Source: Bhargavaea ginsengi
Lineage (GTDB): Bacteria > Bacillota > Bacilli > Bacillales_A > Planococcaceae
Length of the DNA: 64,000 nt
Reading direction: 5' to 3'
Assembly (NCBI RefSeq): GCF_900109165.1
Contig: NZ_FNZF01000002.1
Coordinates: forward strand, 1 to 64,000
In this document: positions 50,585-58,452 of the stretch, piece by piece
How the letters are laid out: each line of letters starts with the position of its first letter
Position numbering within the stretch: position 1 is the stretch's first letter
Position numbers and translations under genes: made by a program
Notes under the pieces: generated by a model
Told to the model about the DNA's origin: nothing
What the model saw: the letters and a program-made list of their open reading frames with translations, nothing else
The model's database searches: none

Positions 50585-51520
50585 ATGGAAAAATTGGCAG
50601 TGATCGGCAGCGGTACGATGGGACACTCCATTGCGCTGAATGCATCATGGCACGGTATGGACGTCAGGATGTATGCAACTAACGAAGAAGACATCAGAAG
50701 AGCTGAACAGGGAATTGTCCAGAAACTCCGCAACATGTCTGATAATGGTCTGTTCAGTATGGTGGAAGCGTCAGCCATCCAGGATAAGATTGACATTTCA
50801 GATCAACTGGAAACAGTTGTGGACGGGGCGACATTTGTCATCGAAGCCATCCCGGAAAACCTGGAGCTGAAGCAACAGTTCTATAGCCGCCTGGAAGAAC
50901 TGATCGGGCAGGAAGCGATCATTGCGAGCAACACCTCAGGCCTCCAGCCTACTGACCTGGCTTCCGGCCTGCGCCATCCTGGGCGGTTTGTCGTGACCCA
51001 CTTCTGGAATCCGGCTCATCTTGTTCCTTTGGTGGAAGTGGTGGGCGGTAAGCAAACATCCGATGCCACAATAGAGCGTGCCATGGAACTGATGAATGCC
51101 ATGCAGAAGAAACCGATTGTCGTGAAGCAGGAGATACAGGGGTTCATCGGGAATCGTCTGCAATATGCCCTGTTCAGGGAAGCGCAGGCTTTGCTTGACG
51201 CAGGCGTAGCTGAAAAGGAAGACATCGACGCTGCCGTAACATACAGCATCGGCAGGCGTCTCCCGGTAACCGGACCGCTCATGTCCGCGGATTTCGGAGG
51301 GTTGGATGTATTCAAGTCCATCTCGGATTACTTGTTCAGCGACCTGAGCACGTTGGAGGCTTCCGGAAAAACATTGGATTCACTTGCCGGTTCGGGGAAG
51401 CTCGGCGTAAAGTCCGGTGAAGGCTTCTACGATTGGAGCGGCAACCACAGTGAAGAAATCGCAGCAGAGCGTGAAAACATGCTGATCCGCTTCCTAAAAG
51501 ATGATGAACGGAAAGGATGA
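50585..51520 (+). CDS. 3-hydroxyacyl-CoA dehydrogenase-family NAD-dependent oxidoreductase
   Basis: 311 aa. The Rossmann domain begins KLAVIGSGTMGHSIAL; SNTSGLQPTDLASGLRHPGRFVVTHFWNPAHLVPLVEVV carries the catalytic His, and the C-terminal 3HCDH domain (GFIGNRLQYALFREAQALLDAGVA) is complete. The length fits 3-hydroxybutyryl-CoA, L-gulonate or carnitine-type dehydrogenases. AAAGGGATGG precedes ATG 50585. The stop overlaps the next gene region, so it is coupled to the SDR behind. Confidence 0.9.
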   Translation: MEKLAVIGSGTMGHSIALNASWHGMDVRMYATNEEDIRRAEQGIVQKLRNMSDNGLFSMVEASAIQDKIDISDQLETVVDGATFVIEAIPENLELKQQFYSRLEELIGQEAIIASNTSGLQPTDLASGLRHPGRFVVTHFWNPAHLVPLVEVVGGKQTSDATIERAMELMNAMQKKPIVVKQEIQGFIGNRLQYALFREAQALLDAGVAEKEDIDAAVTYSIGRRLPVTGPLMSADFGGLDVFKSISDYLFSDLSTLEASGKTLDSLAGSGKLGVKSGEGFYDWSGNHSEEIAAERENMLIRFLKDDERKG

Positions 51521-51525
51521 GGAAG

Positions 51526-52290
51526 TTGAACAATCATTTTGGTGATTTGGAAGGTATGTCAGTCCTCGTGACAGGCGGCAGTAAAGGAATCGGAAAATCG
51601 ATTGCGCTGGCATTTGCCGACCTTGGCGCGAAAGTCACGATTGTCGGAAGGAATCTCGAAGCTTTGGAAGCGACACGCCTTGAACTGGTGGGAAAAAGCC
51701 CTGAAAGCAGTGCTATACAGGCGGATCTGTCAGATATCCAGGAGACGCGGCGGGTGGCCGATATGACGGCCGAACGGTACGGCTCCATCGATGTGCTGGT
51801 AAACAACGCAGGGATCAACATTGCAAAACCTGCGTTTGAAGTGACCGAGAAGGATTGGGATACGGTGCTTGACCTGAATCTGAAGTCGGCATTCTTCATG
51901 TGTCAGGCGGCAGGCAGGCACATGGAGCGGCAGGGCGGCGGGAAGATCATCAATATCGCCTCACAGATGGCGTTTGTCGGCTACTACAACCGTGCTGCTT
52001 ACTGCTCGAGCAAAGGCGGGCTTGTCCAGCTTACAAAAGCACTTGCGGTCGAATGGGCTTCACACCGAATCAATGTCAATGCGGTCGCACCGACGTTCGT
52101 CGAAACAGAGATGACGAGCGGTATGATGGAAGACCCTGCTTTTATGGAAGAAATCCGGAGCCGGATCCTGTTCGGCCACCCTTCAAAACCTGAAGATGTC
52201 AACGGAGCGGTGCTTTTCCTCGCTTCGGGAATGTCCTCATTCGTGACGGGTGACACGATTAAGGTCGATGGTGGTTGGACAGCCATCTGA
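51526..52290 (+). CDS. Short-chain dehydrogenase/reductase
   Basis: 254 aa. Cofactor site TGGSKGIGKSIA, NNAG, catalytic Ser in NIASQMAF, YCSSK (Tyr-x3-Lys) and the end DGGWTAI are complete. Many of this group act on sugar acids (gluconate 5-dehydrogenase-like). TTG 51526 has AAAGGA eight bases upstream; ATG 51517 overlaps the previous stop and has no proper site. Cotranscribed with the 3-hydroxyacyl-CoA dehydrogenase. Confidence 0.9.
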   Translation: MNNHFGDLEGMSVLVTGGSKGIGKSIALAFADLGAKVTIVGRNLEALEATRLELVGKSPESSAIQADLSDIQETRRVADMTAERYGSIDVLVNNAGINIAKPAFEVTEKDWDTVLDLNLKSAFFMCQAAGRHMERQGGGKIINIASQMAFVGYYNRAAYCSSKGGLVQLTKALAVEWASHRINVNAVAPTFVETEMTSGMMEDPAFMEEIRSRILFGHPSKPEDVNGAVLFLASGMSSFVTGDTIKVDGGWTAI

Positions 52291-52345
52291 CCGGACAAAA
52301 CTCTTGATAATGTGTACACTTTTCATATAGAAAGGGGTGCAGGCC

Positions 52346-52981
52346 ATGCAATCTTTGACAAGCTCTCAATACCATTTCATCCTCCGCCAGGCACGGAATG
52401 TGATGAACGGTCACACCAATTCGGCTGATGAGGATGTACTTGCAGCAGTTGTCCTGATGGCGATCGAGCGCTCCGAGAGGCTGACAGAAGTCGTTTCGGA
52501 TGAATTAAAGCGCACAATACGTTTGATGGACAGCATCAGAAACAGGGAAGACTATGAGGAGTTCCGGGAACGGCTGCTTTTGTATGTCAGGCCGATGGTT
52601 GAAGTGACGGACAAGGACATCAAAAAGCTTTTTCCGAAGGTGAAAAATCTCCGCATGCCTAAGTTTGCAGAAGCTGTGCGCAAGGAGCTGACCTATCTCG
52701 GTTGGAATGACCCCGGCACGAACAGGAAATATTTCGTGTTCGAAGAAGGAGACGGCCTGACGGGCTTATATGGGCAGTTCCGTCCATCCGGCAAAAAAGG
52801 GGTCTGTTCAATCTGCAACGGCATCGACGAGACGGGGCTGTTTCTGACAGAAACCCGCCATGCGGGAGGCGAGACGTACACAAAGCGGGGCAACTATATA
52901 TGCACGGACAGCATGGCCTGTAACAGGCGGCTGGATGACCGGGAACGGTTTGATCAATTTATAAAGACAGTCAGCAGATAA
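52346..52981 (+). CDS. FusB/FusC-family EF-G-binding protein
   Basis: 211 aa. An N-terminal helical bundle is followed by a C-terminal treble-clef zinc domain with CSICNG and, about 45 residues later, CTDSMACNRRL. This is the layout of the FusB/FBP family. Its members bind elongation factor G and free stalled EF-G from the ribosome. AAAGGGG ends eight bases before ATG 52346. It is joined by a 13-base gap to the next gene. Confidence 0.87.
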   Translation: MQSLTSSQYHFILRQARNVMNGHTNSADEDVLAAVVLMAIERSERLTEVVSDELKRTIRLMDSIRNREDYEEFRERLLLYVRPMVEVTDKDIKKLFPKVKNLRMPKFAEAVRKELTYLGWNDPGTNRKYFVFEEGDGLTGLYGQFRPSGKKGVCSICNGIDETGLFLTETRHAGGETYTKRGNYICTDSMACNRRLDDRERFDQFIKTVSR

Positions 52982-52994
52982 GGGGGAAAATGAA

Positions 52995-53759
52995 ATGGAA
53001 GGCAAGGTATTGCTGATCACGGGAGCTGCACGGGGAATCGGATATGAGATTGCAAAGGGCTTCTCGGAAGCAGGTGCCAAAGTGGTCCTTTCTGACATGA
53101 ACGAAGAAGGCGTCAAGGCTGCCGCGGCATCGTTTAGCGGGGAGGTTGAAGGCATCGCGTGTGACGTTACCAACGAAGAGGATATAATCCGGACCATAGA
53201 CTTCGCGGTGGAACGGTTTGGCAGGATCGATATCCTGATCAATAATGCCGGCATGCAGCATGTTGCGGATCTGGAAGAGTTCCCGACGGAAAAGTTCCGT
53301 CTGCTGGTCGACATTATGCTGACAGGCCCGTTCATGGCGACCAAGCACGTTCTTCCGCATATGAGGAAACAAGGATGGGGCCGCATCATCAACATGTCAT
53401 CCATCAACGGTCTGATCGGATTTGCCGGCAAGGCGGCCTACAACTCAGCCAAGCATGGAGCGATCGGACTGACAAAGGTTACCGCCCTGGAAACAGCTGA
53501 AGACGGAATCACAGTCAATGCGATCTGCCCGGGTTACATAGATACGGAACTGGTCAGAAACCAGATGAGAGATCTAGCGAAGACAAGGGGCGTTTCGGTG
53601 GAAGAGGTATTAGGAGAAGTGCTTTATCCTTTGATCCCTCAGAAACGCTTAATCGAAATCGGCGAAATCGTTTCACTGGCAAAATACATCGCAAGTGAAG
53701 ACGCCAAAGGAATGACCGGCCAGGCGGTTGTCCTGGATGGCGGCTACACGGCACAGTAA
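52995..53759 (+). CDS. 3-hydroxybutyrate dehydrogenase-like SDR
   Basis: 254 aa. TGAARGIGYEIA, NNAGMQHVADLEEFPTEKF, catalytic Ser (MSSINGL), YNSAKHG and the long insert NQMRDLAKTRGVSVEEVLGEV leading to LYPLIPQKRLIEIGEI match bacterial D-3-hydroxybutyrate dehydrogenases. It converts 3-hydroxybutyrate to acetoacetate with NAD. GGGGGAAA precedes the ATG. Shared transcript with the FusB-type gene. Confidence 0.9.
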   Translation: MEGKVLLITGAARGIGYEIAKGFSEAGAKVVLSDMNEEGVKAAAASFSGEVEGIACDVTNEEDIIRTIDFAVERFGRIDILINNAGMQHVADLEEFPTEKFRLLVDIMLTGPFMATKHVLPHMRKQGWGRIINMSSINGLIGFAGKAAYNSAKHGAIGLTKVTALETAEDGITVNAICPGYIDTELVRNQMRDLAKTRGVSVEEVLGEVLYPLIPQKRLIEIGEIVSLAKYIASEDAKGMTGQAVVLDGGYTAQ

Positions 53760-53854
53760 TTCCTGAAAACCTTCTGTAACGCCGTTTCGACTGAGTACGC
53801 CAAGGGAATCATAAAAACAGACGTACAAGACAGGCAGACAGGAGGGGATCCGTA

Positions 53855-53977
53855 TTGGCCAAGCATTATCCCGATAGCCGTCCGTACCCTTATGATACGG
53901 ACAAGCCGCAATGGGCGGCGTTGTGGATCGCACTCGCGGGCATCATTATCGCAATTCTTCTCGGGATTATGATGTAA
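53855..53977 (+). CDS. Small 40-aa membrane peptide
   Basis: A polar, proline- and tyrosine-rich start (MAKHYPDSRPYPYDTDKPQW) leads into one hydrophobic helix (LWIALAGIIIAILLGIMM). TTG 53855 has AGGAGGGG nine bases upstream and a terminator follows directly. Family not recognised; it is too short for most gene finders. Confidence 0.65.
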   Translation: MAKHYPDSRPYPYDTDKPQWAALWIALAGIIIAILLGIMM

Positions 53978-54014
53978 GAAAACCGGCAGGCCTTTAACTG
54001 GCCCGCCGGTTTTC
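53978..54014. terminator. Bidirectional terminator
   Basis: AAAACCGGC-A-GGCC / GGCC-C-GCCGGTTTT with a 7-nt loop; it serves the small peptide gene and the convergent NRDE gene. Confidence 0.88.
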
Positions 54015-54026
54015 TGGGTATTCGAA

Positions 54027-54806
54027 TCAGCTTTGCCCGATGATCTGGAAAGTAACGCGTTCTTCGCCTATGAATATTCCGTCCGCAAAAGTTCGTTCAA
54101 TGAATGCGGCACGACCTTCGCGGTCAATAAGAATCACCGTCTGACAGCGTGTCCCATACCCGGTCATTCGGATAAACAGCGGTGAAAGGGAACGCTCGAG
54201 ATCCGGTCCGACTCCTGTGTCAGGAAGTCGGTTATCCGGGAAGGGTTCCGCATCACTCAGGATTTCAAAGAGCACATCCGGATCGATCGGGCAGACATCA
54301 TCTGCAAGTCGGGACAGCTCTTCGATCCCTTTTTGGACCTTCGGCCATGGCGTATCCAGCATGGCGTTGCTGAGGCCATGTGTACCAGATTGAATCTCCC
54401 TGAAACTTCCCGGTGACTGGTTCGTCTGATACATTAGACGGCCGGGCGTTCCTGCGATGACATTGTAGAGGTCATATCGGTCCTGCCGGCTGGAGAGCTG
54501 TTTCATAGTTTCTTCCATTGAGATCGAATCATCCAGGAGGTCCGTAACGATGCCGCCTCTGGACCGCGCATCAGGGGGAGGTGGAACATCCGGCCTCCTG
54601 ACATTAGTCAAAGCGGCAAAACGGCCGGATTGTGTCAGTCCCAGCCAAGTTCCTCCACCGGTCAGATCCTTGCCGGCCACCAGGCCTTTGGGTCGTTCCC
54701 ATACATGGGCCGGGGCTGCCGGCCGATCGTAGAATTCATCCCGGTTCGCCGCTACGATCAACGGATAGACCGGGTGCTCGCCTTGATTAAATAAGACTAG
54801 GCACAT
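54027..54806 (-). CDS. NRDE (TANGO2-type) family protein
   Basis: 259 aa. The family name motif NRDEFYDRP is at about residues 21-29, preceded by MCLVLF with Cys2, the likely N-terminal nucleophile of this Ntn-hydrolase-like fold. GGGTWLGL and ALTNVRRPD are also conserved. Role not established in bacteria (links to haem or lipid handling in eukaryotes). Start ATG 54806 has GGGGGATA upstream; the frame runs on to 54833. Confidence 0.9.
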   Translation of the reverse strand: MCLVLFNQGEHPVYPLIVAANRDEFYDRPAAPAHVWERPKGLVAGKDLTGGGTWLGLTQSGRFAALTNVRRPDVPPPPDARSRGGIVTDLLDDSISMEETMKQLSSRQDRYDLYNVIAGTPGRLMYQTNQSPGSFREIQSGTHGLSNAMLDTPWPKVQKGIEELSRLADDVCPIDPDVLFEILSDAEPFPDNRLPDTGVGPDLERSLSPLFIRMTGYGTRCQTVILIDREGRAAFIERTFADGIFIGEERVTFQIIGQS

Positions 54807-54992
54807 GAATATCCCCCCATTATCTGTGTCCATTATATCGGAGGCACAACATATCGGCGAGAATTAGGAATTGCATTTTTTTCGTGTATTCCTCCCATGT
54901 GTCATGATAGAATGAGGCTTAATTCTCGTACACATAAGGAGTAAATCATATATACAGATGGTTACATATCGATCAGCGGACGGAGTGAACGA

Positions 54993-56447
54993 ATGATGAA
55001 ATGCCCGAACTGCGGACATGAATTGGAACAGTATGAAGGAACCTGCCCTGAGTGCGGCAAAAGGCTGACCAGGGGTAAGCGTAAAAAGAAGAAAAAAGGT
55101 CTGATTGTAGGCACCGTCGCAACGCTGTTTATCCTGACAGGCGGAACATTCGCGGCACTGCAGTTTCTTGGAGATGAGGAAGCTGCCAACGAGCCGATTG
55201 CTCCGGAGGAAGAGATCATGCCGGAGACTGAAGAGGCAGAAGAGATTCAGGATGAAAAGGAAGAAGCCGAGGGAGAAGTTACTGAAACCGAGGCGCCAGC
55301 CGAAGAAGAGCCTGCTGTCAGTGAAGGTACAGTCGAACGGGCGATTCAGGAAGACAATGCAGTTGCCCAGGAAGCCATTATCCTTCCCGAAAAAATTGCA
55401 GGCCAGGGACGGGATGCCCAGCAGATCATTAAGGAATCACTTCCAAAGGTTTTCACGATCTTGACTGATGAAAATATCGGATCCGGTTTTCTCTATAAAA
55501 ACGGCGGACTGATTGCGACGAATGCCCACGTCGTCAGCGGTCATACGGATGTCACCGTCCGTAACAGTGACGGGAAGGAATCCCAGGGGCGTGTAATCGG
55601 CATTTCGGACCGCTCTGACGTTGCACTGATCAAGGTCGATGACTTTGCCGGCATCGAACCATTCCCGGTGGAAAGCGGCGTGACGCCAATCGGTGCGGAA
55701 GTCATTGCCATCGGGAGCCCGCATGGTCTTTCCAATACAGTCACTACGGGTACACTGACCGCCCATGACCAAAACCTTGAACTGGGCTTTATCTATGAAA
55801 ATATTTATCAGTTCAACGCAAAGATCGAACGCGGGAACAGCGGGGGACCGCTGATTGATGCCAAGACAGGAAAGGTTGTCGGCATCAACTCCCTCGTCAT
55901 GCAGGACAACAGCCTCGTGGGCTTCGCTATTCCACTTTACAGCATGACGGGACTGCTTGATCAGTGGGCAGCAAGCCCCATGTCACCGGAACAGGTTGCA
56001 GGCGTTTTCGGTACGTACGATGAGTTTGAAGGTGGTGCCGCATCTCCAGAAGATGACCAGTTCGAAGGCGGCTGGGAAGGTGACACCTTCAACGAAATAG
56101 CACTTGAGAACTTCATTCTCAGTTTCGGACATTTCCAGACGCTTATGAAAGATGCCGGCGATTTCTTCTGGGTTGCCGATCTTGTCCAGCCAGGAAGCCC
56201 TGCCTATGATAAACTGACACAAGAGGCGAATGGCCTGGCCGGCAGCGGAGTCAAGTATGAGCTGGCCGGTCAGGACGTCACATCTGTGGAGATCATGGAT
56301 GACCATGCAATCGTGCATTCGGCCGAAACAGAAAAGACGACCGCAGCTGACGGTACGGTGACCGAAACCCAGGTAAATCGGGACTATAAAGTCATCATCG
56401 ACAGCAACGGCTTCTTCCAGGTGGCCGACGTTACAATCGCCGAGTGA
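54993..56447 (+). CDS. Zinc-ribbon, membrane-anchored HtrA-like serine protease
   Basis: 484 aa. Order: zinc ribbon (C4, C7, C18, C21), basic stretch, one membrane helix (about 36-58), long acidic linker rich in Glu (about 60-120), trypsin-like protease domain with the triad H179 (ATNAHVV), D209 (RSDVAL) and S283 (GNSGGPL), and a C-terminal extracellular domain of about 150 residues. There is no PDZ domain, unlike standard HtrA. It should sit in the membrane with the protease outside and the ribbon inside. GGAG lies seven bases before the ATG; a second ATG follows at once. A thioredoxin gene follows after 19 bases. Confidence 0.88.
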   Translation: MMKCPNCGHELEQYEGTCPECGKRLTRGKRKKKKKGLIVGTVATLFILTGGTFAALQFLGDEEAANEPIAPEEEIMPETEEAEEIQDEKEEAEGEVTETEAPAEEEPAVSEGTVERAIQEDNAVAQEAIILPEKIAGQGRDAQQIIKESLPKVFTILTDENIGSGFLYKNGGLIATNAHVVSGHTDVTVRNSDGKESQGRVIGISDRSDVALIKVDDFAGIEPFPVESGVTPIGAEVIAIGSPHGLSNTVTTGTLTAHDQNLELGFIYENIYQFNAKIERGNSGGPLIDAKTGKVVGINSLVMQDNSLVGFAIPLYSMTGLLDQWAASPMSPEQVAGVFGTYDEFEGGAASPEDDQFEGGWEGDTFNEIALENFILSFGHFQTLMKDAGDFFWVADLVQPGSPAYDKLTQEANGLAGSGVKYELAGQDVTSVEIMDDHAIVHSAETEKTTAADGTVTETQVNRDYKVIIDSNGFFQVADVTIAE

Positions 56448-56466
56448 TGCAAAAGGGGGAATCTTG

Positions 56467-56784
56467 ATGGAAGAGTTGAAATCAGTTGAGCAGTTTAATG
56501 AACTGAAGAAGGAAGAACGCGTGGTGTTCATGTTCACCGCCGGCTGGTGCCCGGATTGCCGCTTTGTCGATCCGTTCCTGCCGATGATCGAGGCGGATTA
56601 CCCCGAGTATACATTTGTTTCGGTGGACCGCGACGAGTTCATTGACTTGTGCGGTGAACTGGACGTCTACGGTATCCCTAGTTTCGTGGCATTCAGCGAA
56701 GGGGAAGAAACCGGCCGCTTCGTCAGCAAGGATCGCAAGACAAAAGAGGAAATCGAGTCCTTCCTTAACGGGCTCGCCTCCTGA
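56467..56784 (+). CDS. Thioredoxin-family protein
   Basis: 105 aa with the active site AGWCPDC (WCxxC) and the cis-Pro in YGIPSFVAF. Cytoplasmic, no signal peptide. The middle Pro-Asp of the CPDC motif differs from CGPC, so its redox potential is probably different. ATG 56467 has AAAGGGGGA seven bases upstream. It is likely cotranscribed with the zinc-ribbon protease. Confidence 0.9.
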   Translation: MEELKSVEQFNELKKEERVVFMFTAGWCPDCRFVDPFLPMIEADYPEYTFVSVDRDEFIDLCGELDVYGIPSFVAFSEGEETGRFVSKDRKTKEEIESFLNGLAS

Positions 56785-56838
56785 AGCATATGAAAATGCC
56801 GGACTGTCCCGCGGGAATTTGACTAAGTCGGACAGCAA

Positions 56839-56873
56839 GAGCCGTCACTCATTTTTTGAGTGACGGCTCGTTT
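56839..56873 (+). terminator. Rho-independent terminator
   Basis: A 13-bp perfect stem GAGCCGTCACTCA / TGAGTGACGGCTC with a T-rich loop, then GTTTTC. Confidence 0.9.
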
Positions 56874-56908
56874 TCTTGTGGCATCCGGCTGCGTCTCTAT
56901 TGTAGATT

Positions 56909-57039
56909 TCGTCAATCGTCTCTTTAATCTCGTCATTCAGGTAGTTTTTCCGGACGAATGACGAGTTTATAGTCATGAATGGTGAAACTGAATGCATGAA
57001 TGACGAAATTGAACACGGGAATGACGAAACCGTCACTCA
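56909..57039. repeat. 21-nt tandem repeat array C (two inverted and four direct units)
   Basis: Four consecutive, exactly 21-nt units start at 56956, 56977, 56998 and 57019, each beginning GAATGACGA (second unit GAATGGTGA). On the left, TCGTCAA (56909) and TCGTCAT (56930) are the same motif in inverted orientation, again exactly 21 bases apart. Read on the minus strand the core is ATTTCGTCATTC. The array lies between the thioredoxin terminator (36 bases upstream) and a MITE. No gene is seen in it. Confidence 0.8.
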
Positions 57040-57109
57040 CACACGTTTTCTGCTCCCATATTTAATGCTGCGGTTGCCGCATAGCACCGCCCATCCAAGA
57101 CGAAGAAAC

Positions 57110-57400
57110 GGGGCTGTCCATTAAGTAAAGTAATTAAATTCTTGTATCTATGGCAAGCAGCAGTGGCGTCGGGAGACTCCTCGAAAATGCTTCGCATTTC
57201 CTTCGTGCGAGGCGGATTCGAGGAGTTTTTCTGTCCTGCGGGAATAGCGTTAGCCGAAGACCCCGGATGTTGCGCAACGCTTCGCGATGCGCACAGACGC
57301 CAGTCGCGTACTGGCGCCGGCTGAGACAACGCCCGCGGAAAGCGACCAGAGCCACTGCTGTTTGCTTTTTATGTTGGAAATACACTTTTCGGACAGCCCC
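57110..57400 (+). mobile_element. MITE-like element, copy 2 (291 bp)
   Basis: The same 10-bp terminal repeats GGGGCTGTCC / GGACAGCCCC as copy 1 (15733-16006) and the same orientation. Outside bases AAAC and GTTT extend the pairing to 14 bp, which suggests insertion into a palindromic site. Compared with copy 1 it has 14 extra bases at about 57299 that complete a hairpin CGCCAGT / ACTGGCG. The 21-bp core at 57272-57292 is the exact reverse complement of that in copy 1. No transposase gene. Confidence 0.85.
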
Positions 57401-57478
57401 GTTTTCAGCTTTAAGGTCAAGGAAAGACGATAGTTTACCAGAAAACCTGCAGGCAGGGCGATGACAGAAGCCTACCGC

Positions 57479-58297
57479 TTATAGCCCTGCTGGTTGAGAA
57501 TCCCGCTCCAGTGATGCCAACCGTTCCTGGATTCTTCGTTTCCGATAAAGGATGGCACCGGTTTCGGCAAGTTCGGAAATCGTGCTCCGGTTGGTAATGG
57601 CACCGAATACGAGTCCTGCCACAGGTATCAGCTGAAACATCTTCTTCATCCCCCAGCGGTCCCGGAAAGACATGACGACTTCCCGCCATCCCTTGAGTTC
57701 CGAAACCATCTCCCTCCTGGCTTTCTCACTTCCTGCGTCCAGGCTGCCCATCTGCTTAAGGATGGCATCCCTGCCGTGATTGTCTGAAGTGGTGAACTGC
57801 ATGACTTTGACGATAAAGAGCCGTTCCTTGGGATCAGCGGGGTTGAAGCCGTAGCACATGGCAATGTCCTGGAGAGTCTTGAGCTGTAATCCGAGAAGGA
57901 CCGGAATATCCAGGGAAAGGGTGAAGATGCCGCCGAATCCGGTGGATGCCCCCTGTACGGTCGCGATGTTCGTTCTTGTGCCGGCGACGCGGTCCGCGGC
58001 TTCATCCATTGCTGAGACCGGCATCATCGCCGCATCGTCGATTGTACGGACCTGCTTGTTATTGAAGTAGTTGGCAACCGCTTTTTCAGAGCTTAAGTAG
58101 CCGCCCCCTGTCTGGACAAACTTCCCAAGCTCATCCAGGGCTTTTCCGAGCTTGTCCTGGATAAAGTCCGGAGTCACTTTGTCCAGCAGGGCGAAGGGGA
58201 TCCGTCCGATCCGGTCCCAAATCCTCACCTTTCCCTGGGAACGCTCCCATTTATGAATCTGCTCCAGTTCCTGTTCGAGCCATTGTCTTGATTCCAT
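57479..58297 (-). CDS. EcsC-family protein
   Basis: 272 aa. The EcsC domain covers most of the protein: VQGASTGFGGIFTLSLDIPVLLGLQLKTLQDIAMCYGF (amphipathic/hydrophobic stretch) and IPVAGLVFGAITN near the end. EcsC occurs with the Ecs ABC transporter but is widespread alone; the role is unknown. ATG 58297 has GGGGAGG six bases upstream; the open frame extends to 58414. It is divergent from the FAD oxidase. Confidence 0.85.
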   Translation of the reverse strand: MESRQWLEQELEQIHKWERSQGKVRIWDRIGRIPFALLDKVTPDFIQDKLGKALDELGKFVQTGGGYLSSEKAVANYFNNKQVRTIDDAAMMPVSAMDEAADRVAGTRTNIATVQGASTGFGGIFTLSLDIPVLLGLQLKTLQDIAMCYGFNPADPKERLFIVKVMQFTTSDNHGRDAILKQMGSLDAGSEKARREMVSELKGWREVVMSFRDRWGMKKMFQLIPVAGLVFGAITNRSTISELAETGAILYRKRRIQERLASLERDSQPAGL

Positions 58298-58452
58298 AAG
58301 CATCCTCCCCGTACGGTTTGTCTGTTCCTGTATACGTCCTATATACCCGAAATGTTTCATGGAAAGCGGAGCCGGGGGTTGGACGGCTTGCCTGTGTCTG
58401 CCATTCGGATACAATAGGAGAGGAATCCAAACAGAAATCAGGTGTCAGTCTA

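Noticed and set aside
56803-56836. Short inverted repeat CTGTCC ... GGACAG resembling the MITE ends
   Set aside because: Only 6 bp of pairing, no internal similarity beyond GCGGGAAT; probably chance or a very old relic.
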